Of a DNA stretch of 64,000 nucleotides, positions 12,406-24,500 are shown piece after piece. The notes beneath the pieces were generated by a model. The model ran no database searches and had not been told where the DNA came from. It saw nothing but the letters and a program-made list of their open reading frames with translations. The position numbers and the translations under genes are program-made. Source of the DNA: Medicago truncatula (Eukaryota; Streptophyta; Magnoliopsida; Fabales; Fabaceae); NCBI RefSeq assembly GCF_003473485.1, contig NC_053046.1, positions 36,789,832 to 36,853,831 on the forward strand. The letters are read 5' to 3'. The number at the start of each line of letters is the position of its first letter. Position 1 is the first letter of the stretch.

Positions 12406-12915
12406 GTAATTGTTTGTAACCATGTATAAAAGAATTTTAGAGTTACTTTCTCCAACGAGATGAGAATTGCTCTCCATTCAAGCCATATCAAAACTAACGT
12501 AGATGCCCCATATTTCGAAATGAATTAAGGATGTCACAAGTTCCAAATTTTCTAATGTAACCTTTGATTCATCTTCGTTTAGAGTTTCATAACAAGCCGA
12601 CACATCCCGCGATCTCTCCATCTCTCTTAGAGGTACAATCATTGTTATGCTTTATCGGCCATCAGAGGGTTGCTTTGGGTTGAATATTATGATGAAGCGA
12701 TTGAGTATAACAATTAATGATTCCTCTTATAAAATTATGGATTGTCAAAATTGAATTATTTGGCCTTTGAAAATTATCTTCAAATATAACTTTATTACAT
12801 CACATCTATAGGATTAGGAACCAACAAGTGATAAGCCTACCGGTTAACATCCATAGCTCCAATGCTCAACTTGCATTATCTAATTATGAGAAAATGTAAC
12901 ATATTATTTTTGTAA

Positions 12916-14128
12916 GGCTAAAATATGTTTTTGGTTTCTGCAAATATAACGAGTTTGAGTTTTGATCCTGATAATTTTTTTTTTTTTGAAAAACGTCCTT
13001 GCAAAATTTTGTTTTTTAAAATAATCACTAGACCCATTTTCTTACTGATTTGGCAATATTTGTCCTATGTGTCACTTGCTAACTGTGTATAAGCAGTACA
13101 TGTGGCATTTAAATGAAATTAAATAAAGATAAATTAAATTTTTAAATCAGAAATTATTTTTTACTTTAATTATAATTTTTGAATCCTGATAAAAAAAAAT
13201 GTGACCTGATAAAAAAATAATTAAAATTTTCAATTTTAATTAACCTTTTATTCTATATTTTTGTCACAGATGCAATTATCTTCTCCAAATCCAGCAACAT
13301 ATAAGGAAAAATCCACAAACAAACACATATCAGTGAAAAATCAAGCCAATTTTAATTCAACCATCTTCTCCAAATTCAATCAATCCCAAATTCCTCAATT
13401 TTAGTGAATAACCCATCAACTCAAATTACTAAAACCCATATCAATTCCAAAAGAAATTCAAATCTGCATCCCCTTTCTCAGTGAGAAATTCCTCAATCTC
13501 AGTAAAAATTCCATCAACTCCAAATCAACCCTCACCCATGGCTGACCCTATCCTCGTCGCTTCTTCGGAACAACCTTCTTTCCTTCAAAATCAGTTTCAC
13601 CAATTAACAACAATAACCTTTAAACACCCAGGACTGAACTCTCCTTCAACATCCTTAATCATTTGTTATTCAACCAAAACCAATCAAAATTAGATGCAAT
13701 TCAAACCACAATTCGTGATATGAAATAGTTTAAGAAAACAATTCATAGAATTAGAAAATAGTGAAAAGCAGATCCGATAAATTTATAAATACAAAACAGA
13801 TCTGATGTTTGGTTAGGGGATCTGATGTTTGATTCGTACGAGAGAAGTTGAAACGAGCAGTTTGGTGGTAGTGACGAGAGGGGAGGGAAGAGACATGGTC
13901 AAGAAAGGATTCGTATAAATTAATTGCAACCTGGATGCCACGTGTACAAGTTTAGACATTCAGCACCTGCCATATAAGCGAAAATGCACCAAATCAGCAA
14001 GAAAGTGGGTTCAGAGACTATTTTAAAAAATAAAAAATTTTGCAAGGACGTTTTTCAATTTTTTTTTTTTACCATGAACCAAAATCCAAACTCGTCATAT
14101 TTTCAGGGACTAAAAACATAATTTAGCA
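12916..14128. mobile_element. 1.2-kb Mutator-like TIR element, 9-bp TSD, GC-richer interior
   Basis: The left end GGCTAAAATATGTTTTTGGT is mirrored on the right (GGGACTAAAAACATAATTTAGC plus one base). The inverted match continues about 200 bp inwards. TTTTTGTAA lies at 12907-12915 and 14129-14137, a 9-bp duplication typical of Mutator elements. The interior (about 13260-13930) is less AT-rich and contains a 70-codon open frame without recognisable family, so it might be captured host sequence. No transposase is present. Confidence 0.8.
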
Positions 14129-14299
14129 TTTTTGTAAAGATATAAAAGGGTCTTCTGGATTAACAAAAGGAAAAAAAGGTCTTGTTGAACTCTAAAAGAA
14201 ATAGCGTCTTCCAAACTTGTGTATAAGCACATATTAAAGAACTAAAAAATATCGATTTTATGAAAAAAGTGAATTTTGAAGCATAATTACTAAAACTAG

Positions 14300-14985
14300 G
14301 GGTGTTCATGGGTTGGTTTGAATTGAGTTTGATCAAACCCAAACCAAATCAAATAGGGTACTTCGGTTTAGATGAGGTAAAATAACCATCCATTATACTA
14401 TTGAGTGGGTTTAGGCAAACCCACTAATTTTTGGATTGGGTAATGGATTACCCAACTTATTTATTTATTTTATTTTTAATATTAAATGACTAAATGACAA
14501 GTTCTCATAATTTTGTTTAAAATAGTATTATACTTTTTAATTTTCTTAAAAAAATATGTTTAACTTATTTTACTATAATTTTATGCATCATAGAATATCA
14601 AATAATAAACTCCATCATAAAACACTTGCAAATAACTAAAGTTGCATGACATAAAATTGCATTAGTATCAAAATAACTAAAAAGTGCAACATATTAATTT
14701 ATAACTTTAGTATATTTTGATTTTCAATATATAGGGTACAATGTGAATGTTTTGGAAATATAACTTTCTTCTACCCTATGAAAATAAAGATAAAAAATAT
14801 TATCATTATCGGGGTAAGTGAGTTTTTTGGGTTTGAGTTTTGTTTTACCCGAAACCCATTTATTTTTATGAGTTTTCCATTTTTAGAAACCATACCCACA
14901 CAATTACCCAACCCAACCTATTTTTTAGAGTTTTTTTGGATGGATTTGATCAGATTTTCTGGGTTGATCCAACGCATGAACACCC
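14300..14985. mobile_element. TIR element with GGGTGTTCATG termini
   Basis: GGGTGTTCATGGGTTGG at the left is matched by CCAACGCATGAACACCC at the right. The interior is AT-rich with repeated GGTTTG/CAAACC words. I see no clean target duplication. Termini beginning GGGTGTTCA are common in hAT-type MITEs, but this assignment is tentative. Confidence 0.6.
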
Positions 14986-14988
14986 AAA

Positions 14989-15131
14989 TAAATCCTAGAG
15001 AGGAAGAAAAAATTTGAAACTAAAATCCTAAAGAGGAAGAAAAACCGTGTATGGGGCCTAGAACCTTTGTATTTGTCCAAAAAATGGTCTTTTGTATAAG
15101 TAAATCCTAGAGAGGAAGAAAAAATTTGAAA
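14989..15131. repeat. Tandem direct repeat, about 112-bp period
   Basis: TAAATCCTAGAGAGGAAGAA followed by AAAATTTGAAA appears at 14989 and again at 15101, with a weaker third match (CCTAAAGAGGAAGAAAAA) between. It is non-coding. Confidence 0.7.
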
Positions 15132-15890
15132 AAGTTCAGCAATCATATTTACCAATATGATTGCCAATGAGAAGTCCAATTTCTTCTGTCATAAAAACAA
15201 ATCGCAGGTTTTGAACATGCATCAGGAGACATGTTTTTTAGTGTGATTTCCTTGATTAAATTGGTAACACAAAGTTTCCATCTCTTATTTGAGTTTCTTG
15301 ATCAAGAACATGAATCTTTCTGGAGCTTTGTTGCTTGTAACAATGTGCTTCTTGTTTCTTAACTTAGACACCAGAATTTGCGTACCTTGTTCACTTAAGA
15401 TCCATGTAATGTTAGCATTTTCGTTGTAATTTAGTTACATTGTTTTTAGAAATTATTTCCTTAAAAAAATTCTTCTATTTTTCCCCCTTTCGTTATAACA
15501 ACAACAATATGAATATGTTGTGCAATATTTTAGCAACAACTCTTTCTATGACACCATACTTGAAGAAATTACTATAGCTCCATCAATGTTGGCTTCTACA
15601 ATAGAGCAAGCTCAAGGTGTATATACATTATTCTTGACTATTATTAAAGTTGAATTAGTGCCGAAAAATTTAGAAAGAAAACATATGAAATTTTCTCTAA
15701 TTGCATCAATAAATTTAGTGAAAAAAAAAAAAAAAAAGTTTGATTGCAGCTTGTGTTTCCCTTTTAAAATATAATTTTTGGTTCTTTGCTCAATTTTTAA
15801 ACCACACACTTAATATCTCTTTTTCTTTATAATTTAATATCTCATTTTCTCTCTCATATTTTTATAAAATTCTCACTTGATGATGAATTA
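15132..15890. other. Intergenic, no gene recognised
   Basis: AT-rich, with an A17 run near 15721. Short frames only, none with a recognisable domain. Confidence 0.5.
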
Positions 15891-15937
15891 AAATGTTACT
15901 TGTGGTGACCATTAAAAAAAGGGAAATGTTACTTGTG
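15891..15937. repeat. Ultra-short A-rich insert between 14-bp direct repeats
   Basis: AAATGTTACTTGTG is found at 15891-15904 and 15924-15937. The 19 nt between them include A7. Same kind of scar as at 12352. Confidence 0.65.
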
Positions 15938-17399
15938 CCCTGTCGGATTTAAGACCCATTTGTTTAATTTAGAACTTACATACTAATATTATTTCTTAAA
16001 ATTTGTTCACTATGCCACAATCAACCTAAATATATAATTGAACATTGATGTAAATTGTATTGAGTAAACCATTGTAATGTCTTAACAGAGAGCATTGAGG
16101 GATGATCTAGATGTTGGTGTGACTCCTATGAACACAAGTATGGAACCAAAGTTGGTGGAACCATTTTGACAGATTTGGTCGCTGCCACACTGCTGCTGAA
16201 TTGCCTGCTTCTGGAAATCCTCACAAACCCACTGTTTTGATCTATGCCACTGTCCAAAAGATTGTTTTTGATACAACAGGTTCACATCTATAAGAAGTTT
16301 TATAAGGCAAAATTGCATGATGTCCTAGATTGAAAAGTGCATTTATTTAACTGTGTGTTTATTTAAGCTAGCTGTGAGTTTGGACTTTGGACAGACCAAT
16401 GACAGCATTCATTGCCACCATGGTTTGTTGTCAGCTGAGATATGTCTTCACTCATCACCTAATTTGAGTTGTTTAATTTTCACACACAAAATTGACATTA
16501 AATTTCTAGAACAAATTAGATGGTTAACATAGTTCAAATATGCAGTTAATCAGGTTCATTATTCTCAGCGAGTCGATAGTTAATGAATTGCGACATCTTC
16601 ACCACCAAGAACCAATTCTCAAGCTACTGTCATGATGATGGGCAGGCATGTACAGGGGTTAACGGGGACTCCATTTCATAAATAGTTTTTCTAAATAAGT
16701 TGAAAACAGTTTAGATACATGTCATAAGTTAAGACTATAAAAACATTGTTTTTTTTTTCTTCCAACTATATATGAAGATGGCCGGTCATTGCATAATGCA
16801 TACTCAGGAGCTAGATAGCTGCAAAAACAAGATTTCAATGAGACAAAATAGTTTTTTATCTATAGAAAGTGCACATAAAAATTTTAATGTGTAATTAATA
16901 TGCACCAGAAATATCGAGTAAACTAGTATGAAAAAAATTAATTCCTACACTAAAGTTAAAGTATGAAAAAAACAAGCATGTGTAAATCATGAGCAAACTA
17001 GCTTATGTTGATTTTGCTGCTATGTCAGTAGTTAAAGTATGGCTATTAAGTTAAAGTATTTGATTATGGGTGAAGTATGAGTAAATTAGCTTATGTTCAT
17101 TTTCAGAATCTTGTAGAATTAATTCAGTATCACATAAACTTGTTTCTATATGTTTGTCAGTTTAAAATGAAACTATGATTCACTCCCTTTTTTGAGAATG
17201 CTAAATGTAATATTAGACAACATTACAACATTAACCTGCATAAAGTGTTAAATGTTTTCTGAGGGTCATGTAGATGAAAACCAGTTAATCAATGCAACTA
17301 ATTGATGCAATCTTGTTCAGAAAGATCCATCACATTGTATGTTACTTTGACTTATTCACATTTTAGCTGGATCATACACTAAACATCCATCTTGTAGAT
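15938..17399. other. Intergenic, no intact gene
   Basis: About 1.5 kb. The stretch 16085-16320 is less AT-rich and might be old exon debris on either strand, but I recognise no protein family in its frames. The remainder is AT-rich with no TIR or LTR structure that I could pair. Confidence 0.45.
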
Positions 17400-17533
17400 G
17401 AAGTTGATGTAGCTTCTGTTTCTGTGACATCAATCTTATGAAATATTGCGAAGAAGAAGAGAATTTCACCAGAATGTTGTTGGTTTTTGAATATGCTCCA
17501 AATGGAATACTATTTGAGCATTTTACACGGTAA
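17400..17533 (+). pseudogene. Receptor-like kinase exon remnant (MRH1-like)
   Basis: The plus strand reads MKYCEEEENFTRM-LLVFEYAPNG-ILFEHFTR before a stop. It matches the kinase N-lobe/hinge of MRH1-type leucine-rich receptor kinases (YCEEEEPFTRM, VFEYAPNGTLFEHLH). Just upstream in another frame is DEVDVASVSVTS, like the beta-3 strand region of the same kinases. The segment between (the alphaC helix and VNHKNF motif) is missing. ACACG|GTAAGA at the end looks like the ancestral splice donor. No other kinase exons are seen nearby, so this is a fragment. Confidence 0.6.
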
Positions 17534-17799
17534 GAACACACCTGTTAATAGTCATCATTACATATATGGTCCGTTTGAACAATAAAATATGTCAAATTAA
17601 TCACATCTAATCTGCACTTGCAGAACATACACGGTAAGAAATTAGTTCATTTAACTTGTGCATAATTTCAAAAAAGGAGCAAAATAACAAATGTATCAAT
17701 CGATTCACTCTATCCAAATAGTTACCTTGTTGTGGTTTTTCTTATCTCCACAATTCTCAAGGAAAAAAATAAAATAAGGAACATGCATTATTTAATAAT

Positions 17800-18134
17800 G
17801 GCTAAAATATGGTTTTGGTCCATGCAAATATGCATCGTTTTGGTTTTAGTCCCTGTAATTTTTTTTTTGTTGTTTTTGGTCCCTGTCGCCACTTTTGTGA
17901 TGATTTGCACACGTGACACATGATGACTGAACCCATTTATTATAAAATAGTCCCTGCAAAATCTTTTAATTTTTAAAAAGGTCCCTGCAAAATATTTTAC
18001 TTTTGAAAATAGTCCTTGGAGGGATTATTTTCAAAAACAAAAATATTTTGCGGGGATCAAAAACAACAATTTTTTTTAGAGGAACTAAAACCAAAACGAG
18101 ACATATTTGCAGGGACCAAAACCATATTTTAGTG
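17800..18134. mobile_element. Mutator-like MITE, 335 bp, 9-bp TSD
   Basis: GGCTAAAATATGGTTTTGGT at the left and ACCAAAACCATATTTTAG at the right are inverted. TTTAATAAT flanks both sides (17791-17799, 18135-18143). It contains repeated GTCCCTGCAAA words and belongs to the same broad family as 12916 and 20255. No coding capacity. Confidence 0.85.
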
Positions 18135-18176
18135 TTTAATAATAAATAGTGACCACATTACATATTCATGGTTTTT

Positions 18177-18236
18177 AAGAAGTAAAACTGAGTTTTCTCA
18201 AATAAAAAAAAAAAAAGAAAAAGAAGTAAAACTAAG
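18177..18236. repeat. Short A-rich insert between 17-bp near-identical direct repeats
   Basis: AAGAAGTAAAACTGAGT (18177-18193) and AAGAAGTAAAACTAAGT (18220-18236) differ at one base and enclose 26 nt with a 12-A run. Confidence 0.6.
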
Positions 18237-18445
18237 TAAAATGGGATAACATCCATAAACCTACACTCTCAACTTCTTTTCAAACAGACCGATCTCCCTT
18301 GGAGAAACACTTTCTTCATTTCTCAATGGTCCAAGCTTCCTTACTGATTCCAAATGCATCCACAAACATCTCAATCTTGAGCTGCTTTGAACGTACACAT
18401 TGTTCGATTTAGTTGTTTATTTTTCTTATCAACTAATCTAACGAC

Positions 18446-18556
18446 TAAAACTCACGCATTCTTATATATGGAGAAACATGATGTATGAGGTTCGAATCTT
18501 AACCCCTGCATATATTATGTATTGTCTATATCAATTGAGTTAAACTCACGGTTTAG
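18446..18556 (-). mobile_element. tRNA-derived SINE-like copy
   Basis: On the minus strand, GAGTTTAACTCAATTGATA (box A-like) and AAGATTCGAACCTCA (box B-like) are in order. The flanks are AT-rich. Confidence 0.45.
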
Positions 18557-20245
18557 TTCCTTATTCTACCTGTGGTTTATTGTGAAAAGAAAAACAATAG
18601 TGGTTTATTTGTTGACACCTACTACACTAATTTGCTTAATTGGTTGTTAATGTGTGTCCATTGTGCAGTGTGACATTTATTTAAAAAACCAGAATAATCA
18701 TTTTGACAATAAAACAGGTGGATGATATTGTATTTTTTATACGGTTGTCAACTAATCATAGTTTTTTCTCTCTTTCTTTTAATTAAACTAACATTTACTT
18801 TATATGTATTTATACACGATGTTTCAAAAATTGTCACATTTTGGTTGTTCAATCACAATTTTTTTATTAACAAAACAGCACCTAATTGAAATGACATTTT
18901 GATTAAAATTAAACTAATAAGGAATGTTTTTGTCCTTACTTTCCACTTTAAATCGTTGTCCCAATTTAGGCACTCTCTTCTTTTTCCTTCCTTCCTCCCT
19001 CCATTAAAATGGCCTTCATGTTAGAAATGTCTTGCTTTAGAGTTTAGACATATCATGTCATTATCAAATGCTCATTTGTGTCACTACGAAAACTAGCATT
19101 TTTGTTCTAACATATCATTTGATCAGCCGGCCCAATAATGTTAAATTATTAGAAAGAAAAAAAAAGTTGGAAATTAATTAATTACCATGCATATGTTAAC
19201 GACAAATGTAACATAATTTATGAATATATTTTCCCAAAAAATATATACAATTCAATTCTAGATTCTGGTGACTCACTCCCACTATGAGACAAACATGAGT
19301 GGCCTTTCAGATCATTTTCTAAATATACAATTCTTCAATATATTATATAATTAAAGGGAAAGCCACTAATTGCTGTACAGTTTCAAGCACATGATCAAAA
19401 ATTTATTTGATTGAACGTATAGTTTATATTAAAACCTTAATTTATAGTGGACAAAATTGACTTTGGAGCATGATCCGTTTAGATAATTTAAATAGTTACA
19501 CATTGTAGCAAGATAAAGTTATAACCTATGACATAAACAGATAGTCATGCATGTGGGTTTTTCATTTAAATAACAGCTTTGCATTCCAAAAAAAAAGTAA
19601 CAGCTTTGCTATTGCCAATAACCCACATTGTTGAATAGTCGGTTCAAAGTTGGCTAGAACTAGAGAGGAGTTAATAAATCCAATGACATTTTTTATATTC
19701 TTTATGAAAAAAGGGTTAGTAATATCTGAGTTTGATTTGTTGGATTGGAATACCACACCAAGTTGATTATTGAAAAAAGAAGCGAATAGGTGAATCCCTA
19801 AAAATATTATATTATTTTAAAATATTCGCTCATTCAAACACATTTAAATTATATATATATATATATATTATTAATATTTCTGAAATGGCCTCAATAAGGA
19901 CTAACTTGCCAATGTCCTACAAAGTCAGTGTCCATTTTAGTGGTTTATTCAACCTAAAGAGGGGCTCAATAGTCAATTGCTATTTTTAAATATACTTTCT
20001 ATGCTTTAATTTTTTTTAAAAGAATTTTATCCGAACTATTTGATACAACAATGATGTATGTCTAATAGCTAGATGATTTAAGTTGGATAATTGCAATTTT
20101 ATTTAAGAATTTTGACTCTAATACTATTCTTTTTAAATTGATCCCAAATTTGATACAACCTATTAAGTTTGAAAAGATAATAGATTCTTGTCGTTTGTTT
20201 CATACTCTCTTGAGTTCTCATACTATATACTCCCAAATATACATA
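18557..20245. other. Intergenic; one ultra-short A-rich insert, no gene
   Basis: At 19571-19609 the 12-bp string TAACAGCTTTGC is duplicated around ATTCC plus nine A and a G. A (TA)n run lies at about 19849-19869. The rest is AT-rich without recognisable coding sequence. Confidence 0.55.
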
Positions 20246-20254
20246 TATATAGAA

Positions 20255-20743
20255 GGGTTAAATATGTTTTTTATCCCTATAAATATATCAGCTTTTCGTT
20301 TTAGTCCTTCTAAAATTTTCCTTCAACTTTTAGTCCCTAAAATTTTTTCCATCTTCACTTTTGGTCCCTCCTTTAAAGTAAACTCATACGTAGAATTAAT
20401 ATTTTTAATAAAATTTTGCATAAAAATTCATAATATTTTAAAAATCTCTCCCAAAAAAATTTAGAATTTTTTAACAAAACATGAATTTTTATATTTTTTA
20501 TGGTTAAAAATTCATATTAAATTTATGTTTTGTTAAAAAAATTCTAATTTTCTTTGGGAAATATTTTTACAATATTCTACACATTTCTGCATAATTTCAT
20601 TAAAAAATACTAAAATTAACTTAAAAATAGGGACCGAAAGTAGTGATTGAAAATTTTATAGGGACTAAAAATTGAAGAAAAAATTTATAGGGACTAAAAC
20701 GAAAAGTTGGTATATTTATAGGGACCAAAAACATATTTAACCC
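20255..20743. mobile_element. Mutator-like MITE, 489 bp, perfect 9-bp TSD
   Basis: GGGTTAAATATGTTTTT at the left is mirrored by AAAAACATATTTAACCC at the right. TATATAGAA is present at 20246-20254 and 20744-20752. The inner arms carry TTTTAGTCCCT/AGGGACTAAAA repeats. No coding capacity. Confidence 0.9.
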
Positions 20744-20752
20744 TATATAGAA

Positions 20753-21589
20753 AATAGAATAAGAGTTATGCTCTCCCAAAATAATATATATTTATTTTTA
20801 TTTTTTTCATTAGCATCTGAAAACGATGGAAATTAATAATTAAGTGGGTAAATTAAGGGATCAATGAACTTCAGTTAAGTATGAATCGTCTAGGAGAATC
20901 TAAATTCGAATTTAACATAAGTAATATTTGATTAGACTTTAATTATATCTCAATCCAACTTTAAATTATTGAATCTAGTTAACACAACCCTTGTACAAAA
21001 ATGAAAAATATGAAAAACAAAGGGAGCTACCATAAATACTCATGTACACTGAATTTGAAGAGGACCTAAGCATTACATCAAATCATATTTAACACAATAG
21101 ATTCAATCATACAACCATATTACAAACATTGCCCCTGAATCATGGTGCATGCATGCATCACCCCAATCATCGGCTGAGAAGTGGGGAATACAATTCTTCA
21201 ATAATTAGGACCACCCAAATTACCAATCAGGAAGAGGTAAACATCATTTTCCATCAATTTCATATGCAATCTTTGTACCCTCACTTTCTTTCTTAATTGA
21301 TGTGCAATTTGTACAAAATTAACAAGTACCTATCTAACAAACAACAACATTTAAGATTATCTAATATCAACTCGAGGGAATGTTATATACGGCTTGTGAT
21401 TAAATGTTAAGGTTCACAACGAGTTTTACAGAATCACAATAGGTCATCACGATTTCAGTAAAAACTATCTTTCGAAACTTTAATAGTAGCTTCTGAAAAA
21501 ACACACGTCTCTTGCTTCACTGACACAAAAACAAACAGTGTAGATGTCATCGTGATTTTATAGACTTACCGCTGATCCAAACATGCGTA
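20753..21589. other. Intergenic, 3' flank of the dioxygenase gene
   Basis: AT-rich; no coding similarity or paired repeat seen. The 3' UTR of the minus-strand gene should lie at its right end. Confidence 0.5.
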
Positions 21590-24500
21590 TCATCTTGGAG
21601 ATTTTAAAGATTCAACTTGAGATTTTCCACATGGACCCCTCATTCTAATGAAAAGCCTATATTCATCAAAGGTCATAGCAGGGTAGAGGGCAGGTTTATC
21701 TGGCTTTACCAATTCTTTTGCTGGCTCTATTGGAATGTCACTTTTGGGATTGTAGAAGAAGGCTAAGGAAACTCTCTCTTTGTGTGAGTTTGCTATTACT
21801 CTATGCTCTACACTCCTGTAGATTGCATTGCTTAGAACCTTATCAAACACAAAATAAACAAATTTAGTAATATGCTATACTAACTATATAATGTTCAACT
21901 TTAATTAATTAAGAAATAATAACAAATCATTCATACTTATAAGGAAGGCAAAATCTTGGATCATTCTTGCCTCTCAAGCATCATCAATGATAGAAATCAT
22001 ATTATCATAGATGCAATTCTTAGGTGTTTATTTGCTAAGTTATTTTATTTCTACGTAATATACATATAAAAAGTTGGTCATTCGTGGACTCTTAATTACA
22101 TATGATTGTTAAGAATTGCGGTAATTCAAATAACTTTTTGTAACTTTTGAAAAATCACGATGCAGATAAAGAACATAATCATATATCGTTGGTCAACATA
22201 TAATAAGGTTGAAATGACTTCTTCCATTGCAAAGCTTTTGCATGACTTTTTTTTGTTATTTCAAATAAGAATTTAATCAATCTTACTGCAGTTTTATATA
22301 GATTCACTTAATATTCTAAAATCTAAACTGTACTCTTTTAGTTGAAGTATCTTGCTTTGAATTATTGGTCAATGTACATTACATAGGATAAGTTGTGATT
22401 GGTAGAGGACAACTTTACAGTCACAAATTAACTTAGGAAAGTAAAAGCACGATGGAGATAAAGTATATAATGAATAAGTTTTTTTTTTTTGACAAGGTAT
22501 CATGAATCATATGTCCATAATGTCGACATATCATGAATAAGTTTTTTTTTTTTTTTGACAAGGTATCATGAATAAGTTAACGACCCTATCCATCTTAAAC
22601 CTGTAGCAATGTGGCCAAATGTTTATCCACTTTGTGTGTGTGCATTGTGTGCTGATTATGCAAATCCTAGTGAAAAAGAACATTATTTATGATAAAACGT
22701 TTCTTTCAATTTTTCAATCAAACTATTTGACATGTCTATATTGATATTTATACGTCAATATACCAAGACTTTTTTTCACTTTGCTTAATTTGAGTGACAA
22801 AATGAGAAAGTGTAGTAAAATACTCATTTTGCCTTATATGAAAAATTAAGATACAAGTGTATATATATATATATATGTTTAAATATATCTTAACATTCTT
22901 TTTACGATAGTTATCTAATTTGATTTAGTTATCTAAACAGTAAATGAGTATTGTCGTCAAATTTGATCGGAAGGTCAAGTAGCAGTTCTATGTGGTGCAA
23001 TTGTTGTGTAATTTTTGTTGGTGGTGTTTAGGTTCTAACCCTGGACCATGCGTGCATTGTCCTTACCAATCGAACGAAATTTACGGTGATTGAAATTGTT
23101 GTGTATAATCTAATTAAATCCCTCTTGACATCTATTTTTTATTTTCAAAACTCAATATCTCGATTCTTCTTTTTATTAAAAATGCTCTCCATCCTTCTTT
23201 TAGAAAGCAAGCTCTTCCACACATTACTTATACTTTATATGTATTTTTAAAATCGTAATACTAGGTTTTGAACTGTTCTCATGTCACTTATAGTAACAAA
23301 CTTAAAAATATAATTAAAAAAATATCTTATCCCCCAACAAAATAAATAAAATAAAACAAAGAATGAGATGTGTCTTTCAAAAGGCCACAACCATCCAAAA
23401 AATCTGACGAATAGCAAAAATAAATAAACATATTATTATTAACAAAAAAAACGCACCAACTTCATCATGTGTCGCGTCCATGTGACAGATTCATGCATCA
23501 TGAATGAAAATTTTCTAGCCAAATATTATCAATAAGAATGTTATAAGAATTATATAATTCACCTGAATTTGATCACCAATATTGACAATAAATGCATTCC
23601 TAACAGGTTTCACCGTAATCCAATTATCACCTTTACGAACTTGAAGACCATGTATTTGATCATCTGGTAGCAAAAGAGTCATGCCTCCTGGATCTGAGTG
23701 TGATGATAAACCAAGAGTCAACTCTGGCTGTGGACATTTGGGAAAATAATTCACCCTTATGCAAGCACCAATATCTTCACCTCCAAAAGCATTTTGAAGA
23801 AAATTCTCTTCTAATCCAAGGTTTATAGATAGAACTTTCATCAACCGCTCACATAACTTCACCAATTCTATCCCATATTCATCAAACACCTCCCTACATT
23901 CAATATGCACAAAGTTAACATATTTATATAGGAGAAACTATTCATAAAAATTTAGAGATTAATGAGTTGGATAAAAATATAGTTTATGATAGAACATTAT
24001 GACCTAACTTGATTCATATAGCCGACCCATTTAGTGTGATAAAGTTTGACTGTTGTTGTATATGTTGAATTTTAACTCAAAATTTGATGTTTGTATTTTA
24101 GCAAAATCGCCATGGCACGATTTTGGTTCAGAAATTAGAGTTTGTTTCGACAAAAATCGTGGCACGAAGGAAAGAAATCGTTACACGATTTTGGATAACG
24201 TTCAATACTGTATTGTGTACTAAAGTGAAATCGTTGGATGATGGAAACAAATTGTGACATGATTTGACATGATCTAAAATACTATTTAAGCACTCCTTGA
24301 TTAATTTGTTGCGTAAGCTTGGTGAATCTCCTTGAAACCAAATGAAAAAACTTTTAGAGTATTTAGATACTAAAGGTTGAGGGTCTTTGAGTGAGGTTCA
24401 AAGCTTCAAGATGTGAATCTTGGAGAACCAAAAGAGGGGACTCTTGGGAAAGGGGTGATGCCTTTTGGGGAGAGATTCATGGAGTTGAGAAACACATAAA

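Noticed and set aside
16082-16318. 78-codon frame and less AT-rich patch
   Set aside because: No family recognised on either strand, no conserved motif; listed only as possible debris.
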